From assembly GCA_035711845.1 (NCBI GenBank), contig DASTBU010000129.1, positions 1 through 53,118 on the forward strand: a stretch of DNA of 53,118 nucleotides, written 5' to 3'. Source of the stretch: DASTBU01 sp035711845. Lineage in GTDB: Bacteria > Acidobacteriota > Vicinamibacteria > Vicinamibacterales > 2-12-FULL-66-21. Below the pieces are notes generated by a model that worked only from the letters and a program-made list of their open reading frames with translations, had not been told where the DNA came from and made no database searches. Each line of letters begins with the position of its first letter. The first letter of the stretch is position 1. Below are positions 33,753-40,718 of the stretch, piece after piece. Position numbers and translations under genes: made by a program.

Positions 33753-34082
33753 GTGAGGATCGTCATTCACGACGTTGCCAACCGCTTCGATGTGCAAACA
33801 CGTGCCTATGCCGAGCGCAGTGTGTCCTCGACGCTCGCGAAGGTTGCAGAGGTCGTGCAGCACGCAATCGTGAGGCTCGGGCGTATCGAATCCGGCGCCG
33901 CCGGTGGGGCTGGAAACCATTGCATCGCGAGCCTGTCTGTCCACCTACGGTCAGGCGGACAAGTGAATCTCGCTTCCCACGGACAGCATCCGTCTGACGC
34001 TATTGATCGCGTCATCGGTCGGATGGCGGCTGCGGTGGAGGCGCATGGCAAGCCGACTGAGTCAACTGCGTCAGGGCCATAA
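33753..34082 (+). CDS. HPF/RaiA-like ribosome-associated protein (copy 2 of 4)
   Basis: 109 residues from GTG 33753, 9 bp after the previous stop. Topology fits S30AE: strand MRIVIHDVANRFD, helix TRAYAERSVSSTLAKVAEVVQ, strand AIVRLGRIE, a Gly/Ala loop, strand CIASLSVHL, strand QVNLASHGQ, helix HPSDAIDRVIGRMAAAVEAH. The turn before the last helix (H-G-Q-H-P-S-D-A-I-D) parallels G-x-D-x-Y-A-A-I-D of HPF. It would help store ribosomes under stress. It is best compared with the copies at 2859, 38352 and 39366. Confidence 0.65.
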   Translation: MRIVIHDVANRFDVQTRAYAERSVSSTLAKVAEVVQHAIVRLGRIESGAAGGAGNHCIASLSVHLRSGGQVNLASHGQHPSDAIDRVIGRMAAAVEAHGKPTESTASGP

Positions 34083-34115
34083 ACGGACAGCGTAGAGAAA
34101 GAAGGGAGTCGACAC

Positions 34116-34247
34116 ATGGCAGATCAATTCATCGGATTCGTTGTGTTTGTCCTCGCGATCGGGGGCATCGCGTGGGGTCTCCCGCGCTGGTTCGCCTGGC
34201 GGCGATCGCTGCTCCCGACTGACGTCAGAGACGTCGGTCGTGTTTGA
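34116..34247 (+). CDS. 43-residue single-pass membrane protein
   Basis: ATG 34116, preceded by GGGAG at 8 bases, opens a 43-codon frame ending at TGA 34245-34247. The sequence starts MADQFIGFVVFVLAIGGIAW, a clear membrane helix, then GLPRWFAWRR and a short polar tail. It ends 4 bp before the TonB ATG, so coupling is likely. No family recognised; the size and position suggest a small accessory membrane peptide. Confidence 0.6.
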   Translation: MADQFIGFVVFVLAIGGIAWGLPRWFAWRRSLLPTDVRDVGRV

Positions 34248-34251
34248 GCTT

Positions 34252-34995
34252 ATGAGCGGCGATCGTCCGCGCGTGCCGCGTCGCGACATGATGCCGATGC
34301 TCATTTCGAGCGCCGCGCACGTGATCGTGATCGGATCTGTGGCAGCCGTTCCTCTTCTCTACATGGGAGCCGAATTGCCTCAGGTTCCGCAGGTGTTGGC
34401 GTTCGTGGCGGCGGCGCCACCTCCATCGCCACCACCACCGCCGCCGCCCGCTCCCGCGGCGACGACGGCCACACGGCCGAAACCGAAGCCAGTGGTGACC
34501 AGCGGCGCACGTCCAGTGCCGATCGAACCGCCGGTCGAAATTCTGGCCGAGACTGCCGAGACGGAGATACCGGGTGAGGAAGGTCTTCCGGGCGGTGTCG
34601 AGGGCGGCGTGCCGGGAGGTATTCCCGGCGGTGTCGTCGGTGGATTCCTCCCGTCGACAATTACCCAGCCCGCGCCGCCGGCCGCTCCGCCGCCTGTTCC
34701 GCGTGCGCCTGTTCGAGTTGGCGGGGAGATTACGGCGCCGGCCCTTCTGAGTCGTGTCGCGCCGGAGTATCCGCCGATCGCGGTCAGTGCGAAGGTCGAA
34801 GGCGTCGTCATTCTCGAGGCGATCGTCGACCGCGAAGGACGTGTCGAGAAGGTCAAAGTGCTCCGCTCGATCGCGCTGCTCGATGAGGCGGCTAAGGCGG
34901 CCGTTCGTCAATGGCGCTATTCGCCATTGCTCCTGAACGGGAACCCCGAGCGATTTGTCGTGACGGTGACCTTGAGTTTCAGCTTGAACTCGTGA
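34252..34995 (+). CDS. TonB family energy-transducer-like protein
   Basis: 247 residues from ATG 34252. One N-terminal membrane segment (about residues 15-35: MLISSAAHVIVIGSVAAVPL), a Pro-rich stretch with nine Pro in a row-like run, a Gly-rich linker (GGVEGGVPGGIPGG), then a TonB C-terminal domain: APALLSRVAPEYPPIAVSAKVEGVVILEAIVDREGRVEKVKVLRS and AVRQWRYSPLLLNGNP. TonB links inner-membrane energy to outer-membrane receptors. ExbB, ExbD and receptors are absent here, as is often the case for orphan TonB-like proteins in Acidobacteriota. Dyad pair 7 overlaps its last codons. Confidence 0.88.
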   Translation: MSGDRPRVPRRDMMPMLISSAAHVIVIGSVAAVPLLYMGAELPQVPQVLAFVAAAPPPSPPPPPPPAPAATTATRPKPKPVVTSGARPVPIEPPVEILAETAETEIPGEEGLPGGVEGGVPGGIPGGVVGGFLPSTITQPAPPAAPPPVPRAPVRVGGEITAPALLSRVAPEYPPIAVSAKVEGVVILEAIVDREGRVEKVKVLRSIALLDEAAKAAVRQWRYSPLLLNGNPERFVVTVTLSFSLNS

Positions 34996-35076
34996 TTTCG
35001 TTGTGAAAGGTCCGCCGCAGTCGGGTCGGCCGATTTCCGGGCGCCCCGAGTGAAACCTGGCGGGCCCGAAAGTTCT
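34977..35076 (+). promoter_or_regulatory. Dyad pair 7 with a degenerate sigma-54 promoter
   Basis: TTTC-AGCTT-GAAC (34977-34989, inside the end of the TonB gene) and TTTC-GTTGT-GAAA (34996-35008), centres 19 bp apart. Downstream at 35062-35076 is GGGCCCG-AAAG-TTCT, which resembles the other promoters but has TTCT instead of TTGC. The intergenic stretch to 35286 holds no other gene. This region leads to the operon that carries the activator gene. Confidence 0.45.
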
Positions 35077-35286
35077 GAGAGATATCGACGGAACGTCGCA
35101 CTGCCATGAATCTGCACTACCCACTCCGTCGCACGCCTCCCCCACGGGACGTGCGGGCCATCGCGCCAGGGCGATCGGCGCTGCGGCCGTAATCGCCCGG
35201 TCCGCACGTCCCCTTCCACGTCTTCTTTTTCAGACGGTCGCTTCGCCGGCAACGAGTCGGGGTCGAAACCGTCAGGAGTTCGAGCG

Positions 35287-35565
35287 GTGAATACATACCG
35301 GCGTCTCGGCGATCAGGTCGGCACGAATGAAGCCCGGGAACTGGCAGAACAACTCGTCGCCTGGCACGACGCAATGGTCAGGCATCTGCGTGCCGTAGGA
35401 CCACTACGCGGGGCCAAGTGCCTCGACGACTGCCCGCACGAGGAGGCTGCGCTGCTGTGGTCCACTGCGCAGGGCGTCTTCGGAAGGAAAGCGAACGATC
35501 TCGCCTTCCTGCGATCGCACGGGCATGTCCATCTTGCGTCGTCGGCGCGTCGCAAAGCGGCGTAG
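35287..35565 (+). CDS. Small conserved hypothetical protein
   Basis: 92 residues from GTG 35287 with AGGAG 9 bases upstream. It is helical: EARELAEQLVAWHDAMVRHLRAV, then CLDDCPHEEAALLWSTAQGVFGRKANDLAFLRSHG. The C-x3-C-P-H-E-E-A motif followed by a short helix and a Leu-Arg pair is shared with other stress-island hypotheticals I recall, without a known role. It ends 5 bp before the next gene and opens the unit that includes the sigma-54 activator. Confidence 0.6.
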   Translation: MNTYRRLGDQVGTNEARELAEQLVAWHDAMVRHLRAVGPLRGAKCLDDCPHEEAALLWSTAQGVFGRKANDLAFLRSHGHVHLASSARRKAA

Positions 35566-35569
35566 GCAG

Positions 35570-36262
35570 ATGATGACTTCACGCCAGCTCGTCGTGTGGC
35601 CGCACCATCGCGACACGCTGCAGCTTCCGGCAGCTGACCGCTGGGATCCAACTGCCACCGAGGCCATGACGTGGAACGTGTTCAGAACCCTGGAACTGAT
35701 GCCGCCGACGTTCTGGCTGCGGCGGTTGAACGCGTTCCTGGGACTCCTGCCTCCGAAGCCGGCTCCAGTCACGGCGGCGGTTCGGCTCTGGGCGCCGCTG
35801 CCGATGCCACCAGGCTTCGGGTTGTCCGCGAGCGATACGGTGCGCGCCGACGTGTTGATTGAAACCGAGCACGCAGTGTGGGCGCTGATCGTCTGCGCGG
35901 ACAGAGATATCGAAGTGGCAGGCGGAGACTCCGGGATCGATCCGGTAGCGATGCTGGCGTACGCTGCAAGCTGGTTCGCCGGGCGACGCCACTGCTATGT
36001 GGGCGTCATCGTCGAGTCGCGACGTGAAGCTGCACGAGCGGTGGCAATGGTCGAAAAGTATCAGTTGTCACCCACTGCGCTGACACTTCGGATTCCGCGC
36101 GGCCACGACCTCTCGAACGTCCTCGGATTCGGCTTCACCAACTGGGAGTGTCTCGTTGCGATCCTCAGGGATATATCGCGGGGCGACGTGATTCCCAGCG
36201 TCGAGCGAGTGGTCGCGCAGCGCACCCTCGAATGGTGCGAGGAGGTCGTGTGTCAGCTCTGA
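35570..36262 (+). CDS. Hypothetical protein
   Basis: 230 residues from ATG 35570. Features: MTSRQLVVWPHHRDTLQLP, a middle with WLRRLNAFLGLLPPKP, RADVLIETEHAVWALIVCAD, a line DPVAMLAYAASWFAGRRHCYVGVIVESRREAARA and WECLVAILRDISRGD. The D-V-L-I-E-T pattern with a conserved Asp and Glu followed by a later helix hints at a nuclease-like fold (PD-(D/E)XK), but I would not assign it. It lies directly upstream of the activator gene. Confidence 0.6.
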   Translation: MMTSRQLVVWPHHRDTLQLPAADRWDPTATEAMTWNVFRTLELMPPTFWLRRLNAFLGLLPPKPAPVTAAVRLWAPLPMPPGFGLSASDTVRADVLIETEHAVWALIVCADRDIEVAGGDSGIDPVAMLAYAASWFAGRRHCYVGVIVESRREAARAVAMVEKYQLSPTALTLRIPRGHDLSNVLGFGFTNWECLVAILRDISRGDVIPSVERVVAQRTLEWCEEVVCQL

Positions 36263-36294
36263 CCTCAGGGCATCTGGCCATAGAATCGGGGTTC

Positions 36295-37980
36295 ATGGCC
36301 AAGCCGTCACATCCTGAGCTCGAACGGCTGCAGTTGGCGGAACTGCTCGACTTTCGCCCGGATCTCGGCGTCATCCGGCTACACGAGCAACGGGTGGTGA
36401 TTCTGAGCGCGGCTGCGATGGGACTGTTGCGAAAGGAGATCATCGACACGTTTGGCCGCGACATTGCCCGGCGGTTGCTCATGCGATTCGGATATGCCGA
36501 CGGCTACCACGACGCCGTCAACCTCCGCGAGCGGTTTCACTGGCGCACTCCCCTCGAGGGACTCGGCGCCGGCACGATTCTGCATACGCTCGAGGGCATC
36601 GTCCGATCGGAGATCGTGCGTCTCGAGCATGGTGAGGACGGCAGCTTCGATGCCGAGTTCGCGTGGCACGATTCATACGAAGCCGAGCAGCACGTTCATC
36701 ATTACGGCCAGAGTGACGATCCCGTCTGCTGGTCCCTTGCGGGATACGCAAGCGGGTACACGAGCGCGTGCCTCGGCCAGGAGGTGTACTACCGCGAGGC
36801 GAGTTGCGTCGGTCAGGGCGCAAAGCGGTGCAGCATCATCGGTCGCACTGCCGCAGCGTGGGGCGACGACCTGGAATCGCTGCGAGCTGACTTTCAGGGT
36901 GCGAGCCTCAAGGACGAAATCGATCGTCTGCAGATCGCCGTCCATCGCCGCGCGCAGCAGCTGGCGAAACGCGAGCGTCAACTGGACGAGCGGGAGCGGG
37001 AGCTCGACCTGCTGAAGGATCGCATCAATCGTCACGCGCAGTCGCGGAATTTCGTCGTGCGCAGCCCGGCCATGCAGGAGGTGCTGGAGTTCGCGGCGCA
37101 GGTGGCTCCGCTCGACACGACGGTCCTGGTCTACGGCGAAAGCGGCACCGGCAAGGAATTTGTTGTCCGCATGATCCACGAGCAGAGCCGCCGCGCCAGT
37201 GGATCCTTCGTGTCCGTCAACTGCGCGGCGTTGACGGAAACGCTGCTCGAGTCCGAGCTCTTCGGTCACGTGCGCGGCGCATTTACCGGGGCGGTCCGGG
37301 ATAAACCCGGCCTGTTCGAGGTCGCCTCGAACGGCACCCTGTTCCTCGACGAAATCGGCGAAGTCGCACCAACGATCCAGGCCAAGCTGCTTCGTGCGCT
37401 TCAGGAACGGGAGATTCGCCGTGTCGGCGGTGAGCGGACGATCAAAGTCAACACGCGCGTAGTTGCGGCCACGAACCGTGATCTTCGCGCGGCGGTGGAC
37501 GCCGGAACGTTTCGAGAAGATCTCTATTTTCGGCTGGGTGCCTTCGTCATCACGATCCCGCCGCTGCGCGACAGGCGCGAGGATATTCCGCCGATGGTGC
37601 ACGAGTTTGTGCGGCGCGCGGCCGCGCGCATGGGCAAGGACGTTCAGACCGTGTCGGCCGATGCGATGACGATGATCATTCGCTATTCCTGGCCGGGAAA
37701 CGTGCGCGAGCTCGAACATGCAATCGAACGGGCCGTGATTCTGGCACGCGGCACGACCATCACTGTGCGCGAGCTGCCGCCCGAACTGACGGAGAGCCGG
37801 GCGCAGGCGAAAATGGGCGACACACTCGATCTGAAGGCGCACGAACGACGCCTCATCGGCAAGGCCCTCGAACGGTTCAACGGCAACCGTAAGAAAGCCG
37901 CGGAAGCGTTGAACCTGAGCCCGGTGACGCTCTGGCGCAAGATGAAGGAGTACGGCTTCACATCGACGGTTTCGGTCTGA
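36295..37980 (+). CDS. Sigma-54-dependent transcriptional activator, XylR_N/V4R type
   Basis: 561 residues from ATG 36295. Domains in order: XylR_N-like sensor (~15-115), V4R domain (~130-185) with Cys at 145, 159, 171 and 179, a coiled-coil linker (~200-245), AAA+ domain (~255-490) and a Fis-type helix-turn-helix (~515-555, NGNRKKAAEALNLSPVTLWRKM). AAA+ motifs: Walker A GESGTGKE (281-288), the sigma-54-contacting GAFTGA (328-333), Walker B LFLDEIGE (349-356) and FREDLYFRL. Relatives such as XylR and DmpR bind aromatics in the V4R part, which also holds zinc through Cys. There is no phosphoreceiver domain, so the signal is probably a ligand or redox state. It is the only sigma-54 activator seen in the window and the prime candidate for the dyads. 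Confidence 0.95.
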   Translation: MAKPSHPELERLQLAELLDFRPDLGVIRLHEQRVVILSAAAMGLLRKEIIDTFGRDIARRLLMRFGYADGYHDAVNLRERFHWRTPLEGLGAGTILHTLEGIVRSEIVRLEHGEDGSFDAEFAWHDSYEAEQHVHHYGQSDDPVCWSLAGYASGYTSACLGQEVYYREASCVGQGAKRCSIIGRTAAAWGDDLESLRADFQGASLKDEIDRLQIAVHRRAQQLAKRERQLDERERELDLLKDRINRHAQSRNFVVRSPAMQEVLEFAAQVAPLDTTVLVYGESGTGKEFVVRMIHEQSRRASGSFVSVNCAALTETLLESELFGHVRGAFTGAVRDKPGLFEVASNGTLFLDEIGEVAPTIQAKLLRALQEREIRRVGGERTIKVNTRVVAATNRDLRAAVDAGTFREDLYFRLGAFVITIPPLRDRREDIPPMVHEFVRRAAARMGKDVQTVSADAMTMIIRYSWPGNVRELEHAIERAVILARGTTITVRELPPELTESRAQAKMGDTLDLKAHERRLIGKALERFNGNRKKAAEALNLSPVTLWRKMKEYGFTSTVSV

Positions 37981-38002
37981 AACCCCGTTCTTCAGACTGA
38001 AA
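37970..38002. promoter_or_regulatory. Dyad pair (activator site) 8
   Basis: TTTC-GGTCT-GAAA (37970-37982, overlapping the last codons of the activator gene) and CTTC-AGACT-GAAA (37990-38002), centres 20 bp apart. Confidence 0.75.
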
Positions 38003-38052
38003 CGTCTTTAGGCTCCCAGCCTTTCACAACGACGCAAATTGCGGCCCCGAGA

Positions 38053-38067
38053 CGGCCCGAACCTTGC
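38053..38067 (+). promoter_or_regulatory. Sigma-54 promoter of the 38091/38352 operon
   Basis: CGGCCCG-AACC-TTGC followed by G. GG-N10-GC with TTGC, 68 bp from dyad pair 8, 24 bp before ATG 38091. Confidence 0.7.
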
Positions 38068-38090
38068 GCTTCGTACACGTGAGCCGAATC

Positions 38091-38318
38091 ATGAACACCC
38101 TGATCCATTGCATTCGACGGGAGTACCAGGAAATGCCAGGTCTGGCGCTGACGCTGCCACAGGCTGAACGGCTGTGGGGCGTCGACGAGGACAGGTGCCG
38201 GGCCGCTCTGGAGGCGCTCGTCGCTTCCAAGTTCCTCACTTTGCGCAACGACGGCCGGTTCGCGCGTCGGGACGCGTGGGACCAGGGCTGGTGTCCCTGG
38301 TGTGGCGTGGCAGCCTGA
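38091..38318 (+). CDS. Small winged-HTH-like protein (paralogue 1)
   Basis: 75 residues from ATG 38091, chosen because the promoter ends just upstream. Sequence core: REYQEMPGLALTLPQAERLWGVDEDRCRAALEALVASKFL, then TLRNDGRFARRD and an ending with two Cys (WCPWC). A close relative is at 48023-48223 with the same E-Y-Q-E-M-P-G-L opening. The pattern (two helices, a turn around W-G-V-D, then a helix and short beta hairpin) resembles a small winged helix. It may bind DNA or a partner protein. The usual larger part of a regulator is absent. Confidence 0.6.
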   Translation: MNTLIHCIRREYQEMPGLALTLPQAERLWGVDEDRCRAALEALVASKFLTLRNDGRFARRDAWDQGWCPWCGVAA

Positions 38319-38351
38319 CGCGGCGCGATACGTGACCAGGAAGGGACACCT

Positions 38352-38705
38352 ATGGAAGCCATGAACACCCACGTTCGGGCGATCGGACTCGCCGAAGAAG
38401 TCGAGCCTGCGTACATCCGGGAGAAACTTCTCAGGAAACTTGGAAAGTATCGGCGGTCCATCGAGCGAATCTCCGTTCGTCTGACCGACGTCAATGGACC
38501 TCGGGGCGGCGCGGACCAACGATGCCGTATCAAGGTCGTGCTCAGCGCACTGCCGAGCGTCGTCGTCGAACGCCGGCACGCTCGGGTGCAGGCGGCGATC
38601 GACACGGCCGTCCACGCTACCACTGAAGCAGTTCGACGGATTGTCTGCCGACGCCGTATGAAGCGGCTCCACGGCCGCTCCAGAGTTGTCTCTGAGCGGC
38701 GGTGA
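38352..38705 (+). CDS. HPF/RaiA-like ribosome-associated protein (copy 3 of 4)
   Basis: 117 residues from ATG 38352, preceded by GGAAGGGA. Strand NTHVRAIGL, helix PAYIREKLLRKLGKYRRSIE, strand RISVRLTDVNG, strand RCRIKVVLSAL, strand SVVVERRHA and a helix VQAAIDTAVHATTEAVRRIV. The tail is very basic (RRRMKRLHGR), which fits binding to rRNA. It lies 33 bp downstream of the small HTH-like gene and ends against a strong hairpin. Confidence 0.6.
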   Translation: MEAMNTHVRAIGLAEEVEPAYIREKLLRKLGKYRRSIERISVRLTDVNGPRGGADQRCRIKVVLSALPSVVVERRHARVQAAIDTAVHATTEAVRRIVCRRRMKRLHGRSRVVSERR

Positions 38706-38711
38706 CCGCCA

Positions 38712-38744
38712 CGACGGTCCGGAACCCCTGCGTCCGGACCGTCG
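38712..38744. terminator. Bidirectional hairpin terminator
   Basis: A perfect 12-bp stem pairs CGACGGTCCGGA (38712-38723) with its complement at 38733-38744 around a 9-base loop. It sits between convergent genes (HPF-like + and rhodanese -). No long T run follows. Confidence 0.65.
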
Positions 38745-38757
38745 CGATCGACCTGAG

Positions 38758-39105
38758 TCAGGCCGCCGGAACGGGCTGCGGCGAGACGATCTTGTTCCCG
38801 GCAGCCTTCCACCCTTCCAGGCCGTCGGGATAGGTGCGCACGTTGGTGTAGCCGAGTTCGGCGAGCTTGTGCGCTGCTTCGGTGCCCTGCGAGCACGCCG
38901 GGCCCGCGCAGTAGGTCACGATTTCTGCGTCTTTCGCGAGGTCCAGTGCGCCGGGCCCAAGGGCATCCAGTGGCACGCGACGCGAGCCTGGAATCAGCTC
39001 TCCGGCAAAGAACTGGTCCGTTTGGACATTCAGGACGTGCAGCCCGTTGTCACGGTCGAGCCCCTGCTGCAGTTCCGCGGTACTCACGGTGCGAACATCG
39101 TTCAT
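38758..39105 (-). CDS. Rhodanese-domain protein (single domain)
   Basis: 115 residues. Pattern: VSTAELQQGLDRDNGLHVLNVQ, GELIPGSRRVPLDAL, active loop IVTYCAGPACSQGTEAAHKLAELGYTNV, and PDGLEGWKAAG. The catalytic Cys is in Y-C-A-G-P-A-C, a loop type found in small stress-linked rhodaneses. It would transfer sulfane sulfur in the cytoplasm. It is read alone from the sigma-54 promoter at 39160-39174. Confidence 0.9.
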   Translation of the reverse strand: MNDVRTVSTAELQQGLDRDNGLHVLNVQTDQFFAGELIPGSRRVPLDALGPGALDLAKDAEIVTYCAGPACSQGTEAAHKLAELGYTNVRTYPDGLEGWKAAGNKIVSPQPVPAA

Positions 39106-39159
39106 TTCAACAGCCTCGTGTTCGGTGTGTGGCGGCGCATTCCGCCGTCATCTTCCTGA

Positions 39160-39174
39160 GCAACACGGAGACCA
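39160..39174 (-). promoter_or_regulatory. Sigma-54 promoter of the rhodanese gene
   Basis: On the minus strand: TGGTCTC-CGTG-TTGC. TGG and TTGC are perfect. About 80 bp from dyad pair 9. Confidence 0.75.
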
Positions 39175-39237
39175 CGAGCGGAGGTGCAAAAGTCCGCACG
39201 AAACAGTGGCAATCGCCAACGCCATGGCATCTGGGAA

Positions 39238-39269
39238 TTGCGATCTGAAGTGCTGCTTTCGTTTCGAAA
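39238..39269. promoter_or_regulatory. Dyad pair (activator site) 9
   Basis: TTGC-GATCT-GAAG (39238-39250) and TTTC-GTTTC-GAAA (39257-39269; perfect CTTTCG/CGAAAG dyad), centres 19 bp apart, between divergent promoters. Confidence 0.75.
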
Positions 39270-39333
39270 GTCAGGACAGCCGGCGCACACCCGGCAGTCA
39301 GGCGGCATTCGCATCGTGCGTCGGCCCGGGCAA

Positions 39334-39348
39334 TGGCCCAAGTCTTGC
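39334..39348 (+). promoter_or_regulatory. Sigma-54 promoter of the HPF copy 4 operon
   Basis: TGGCCCA-AGTC-TTGC, followed by G. Perfect TGGC and TTGC, 82 bp from dyad pair 9. Confidence 0.8.
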
Positions 39349-39365
39349 GCAGTCCTCGGTGGGCT

Positions 39366-39671
39366 ATGCACATCACGTACTCGGATCGCGATCACACCGG
39401 CGACGGACGCACGAAGACGTATGCACATTACCGCGTGTTCGAGGCGTTCCGATGCGTCGCCAGTGAAGTCCACAGAATCGACGTGTCGATCGCGCGCGAC
39501 CGCCGTGCAGGATGCGCCCATCGCGTGACCTGCACTGTCTGTGCACAGCTCCGCACCGGAGATCAGATCGCAGCCACGGCAACGGGCGATTGGCCGTACG
39601 CGGCCATTCAACGCGCCGCCATCAAGGCGCGTCGACAACTGGATGACAAGGTCGCGTCATGCACCAGGTGA
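39366..39671 (+). CDS. HPF/RaiA-like ribosome-associated protein (copy 4 of 4)
   Basis: 101 residues from ATG 39366, which lies about 18 bp after the promoter; a longer frame from 39333 is excluded by the promoter position. Topology: strand MHITYSDRD, helix TYAHYRVFEAFRCVASEV, strand HRIDVSIARD, strand RVTCTVCAQL, strand QIAATATGD, helix WPYAAIQRAAIKARRQL. The last turn (G-D-W-P-Y-A-A-I) matches the hibernation factor G-x-x-x-Y-A-A-I-D best of the four. Its stop overlaps the next start by 13 bp. Confidence 0.65.
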   Translation: MHITYSDRDHTGDGRTKTYAHYRVFEAFRCVASEVHRIDVSIARDRRAGCAHRVTCTVCAQLRTGDQIAATATGDWPYAAIQRAAIKARRQLDDKVASCTR

Positions 39672-39931
39672 GACGTCGACGCAGTCACGACGGGCGGCTG
39701 GTGCCGCAACGGGGCGATGTGGTGGCCTCGCGACGCACGGCGCGAGACGACGTCTACGCCATCACCGTGATGCCGGCGATGAGCCACAGCGTCGCTGGTG
39801 ACTATGACCACGCGTTGGACACCGTTCGACATCTCGCACGACTGCACGCCGTAGACGGTTGGTACACGTGCGACCACACGCACTTCGTGCGCGTCGCGCA
39901 CCATCGTCCAGGCCAAGGTTCTGGACGATAG
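39659..39931 (+). CDS. Small hypothetical protein
   Basis: 90 residues from ATG 39659. A basic N-terminus (HQVRRRRSHDGRLVP), then YAITVMPAMSHSVAGDYDHALDTVRHLARLHAVDGWYTCDHTHFVRVAHHR. The second half, with a helix of about 15 residues and W-Y-T-x-D-x-x-x-F-x-R-V-A, is like other small stress-gene neighbours I recall. Function unknown. Overlap with the HPF-like gene supports co-translation. Confidence 0.55.
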   Translation: MHQVRRRRSHDGRLVPQRGDVVASRRTARDDVYAITVMPAMSHSVAGDYDHALDTVRHLARLHAVDGWYTCDHTHFVRVAHHRPGQGSGR

Positions 39932-39996
39932 GGTGGCGGTACGTCTCGAATACTGGTGTGGCTGCAGGTGGTCCAAAACGGAGTCGAGGAACAACT

Positions 39997-40197
39997 ATGG
40001 AACACGCGCAGCAACCAGATTCGCTGCCGCTCTTCACGCCGCCGTCGAAGGAAACGGAAATGCCCATATTCGTGACGTGGACCATCGATACCGTAGCAAG
40101 TATGTTCAGGAGCAGATTCGAGGCGAGACGTCACGTTGCGACCATGAGCGCTCAATGGCTGCGTGAACACGAAGCGGAACACGGCAAACGCGGTTAG
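39997..40197 (+). CDS. Small hypothetical protein
   Basis: 66 residues from ATG 39997, GAGGA 6 bases upstream. It begins MEHAQQPDSLPLFTPPSKE, followed by MPIFVTWTIDTVASMFRSRFEARRHVATM and a polar end. No family recognised; possibly a peripheral helix in residues 23-45. Third gene of the 39366 unit. Confidence 0.45.
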   Translation: MEHAQQPDSLPLFTPPSKETEMPIFVTWTIDTVASMFRSRFEARRHVATMSAQWLREHEAEHGKRG

Positions 40198-40200
40198 GAA

Positions 40201-40587
40201 TTAGCGCGTTTCGCCCTGACACTCAGGGCACTCGTTCCGCACGTATCGAACCCATTCCATGAGTTCGTCGGGTTCCGGGAGTTCGAACGCGCGAGTAGCA
40301 CTCGCGACGTAGTAGACCTCACCCCAACGGTCAGCGACGACGACCCCGGGCGCCGGAATCCCGTCGATCCGACTCGAGGTGATGATCAGGCGGGTATCCT
40401 CTGAGGTCAACTCCGGTTGCCTGATGCTGAGCGAGATTGCATAGGAATCCGCGGTTGGGTCGTCGTCCGGTAGCGTCACCAGCACCAGGTTCTTTCGTTG
40501 CCATATAGCGCGATAGTCGACAGGAGTACCGTCTGCGCGGTTGGCTGCAGTGAACATCGGCATCAGGTCATGGGCGCGAATGGTCAT
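40201..40587 (-). CDS. Redoxin-like hypothetical protein
   Basis: 128 residues from ATG 40587. MTIRAHDLMPMFTAANRADGTPVDYR is the start of a thioredoxin/AhpC-like fold (strand, loop, then IWQRKNLVLVTLPDD as the first core strand). GVVVADRWGEVYYVASA is a typical redoxin beta strand. A Cys pair (C-P-E-C) is at the end (NECPECQGE), but the peroxidatic Cys site is absent in the usual place. So redox activity is unproved; the C-x2-C could bind metal. Preceded by a candidate sigma-54 promoter. Confidence 0.65.
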   Translation of the reverse strand: MTIRAHDLMPMFTAANRADGTPVDYRAIWQRKNLVLVTLPDDDPTADSYAISLSIRQPELTSEDTRLIITSSRIDGIPAPGVVVADRWGEVYYVASATRAFELPEPDELMEWVRYVRNECPECQGETR

Positions 40588-40619
40588 GGAGGCATCCGTG
40601 ATCGCTTAGACAATAGTGA

Positions 40620-40634
40620 GCACGTGGCGCGCCA
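40620..40634 (-). promoter_or_regulatory. Candidate sigma-54 promoter of the redoxin-like gene
   Basis: On the minus strand: TGGCGCG-CCAC-GTGC. TGGC is perfect but -12 is GTGC and no dyad pair was found close by. Confidence 0.4.
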
Positions 40635-40718
40635 GTTCATCGACGCGTCCAGCGGCCCAAAGCTTCCACCCAGTATGAAGCTTGCATGAGATTCCTTGTA
40701 CGACGAGGGAACTTGACC

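Noticed and set aside
34380..34856. Minus-strand Gly/Pro-rich frame over the TonB gene
   Set aside because: Produced by the Pro-rich linker on the other strand.
40653..40667. Plus-strand promoter-like CGGCCCA-AAGC-TTCC before the AtpZ-like gene
   Set aside because: The -12 element is TTCC and no dyad pair lies at the right distance, so it was not listed.
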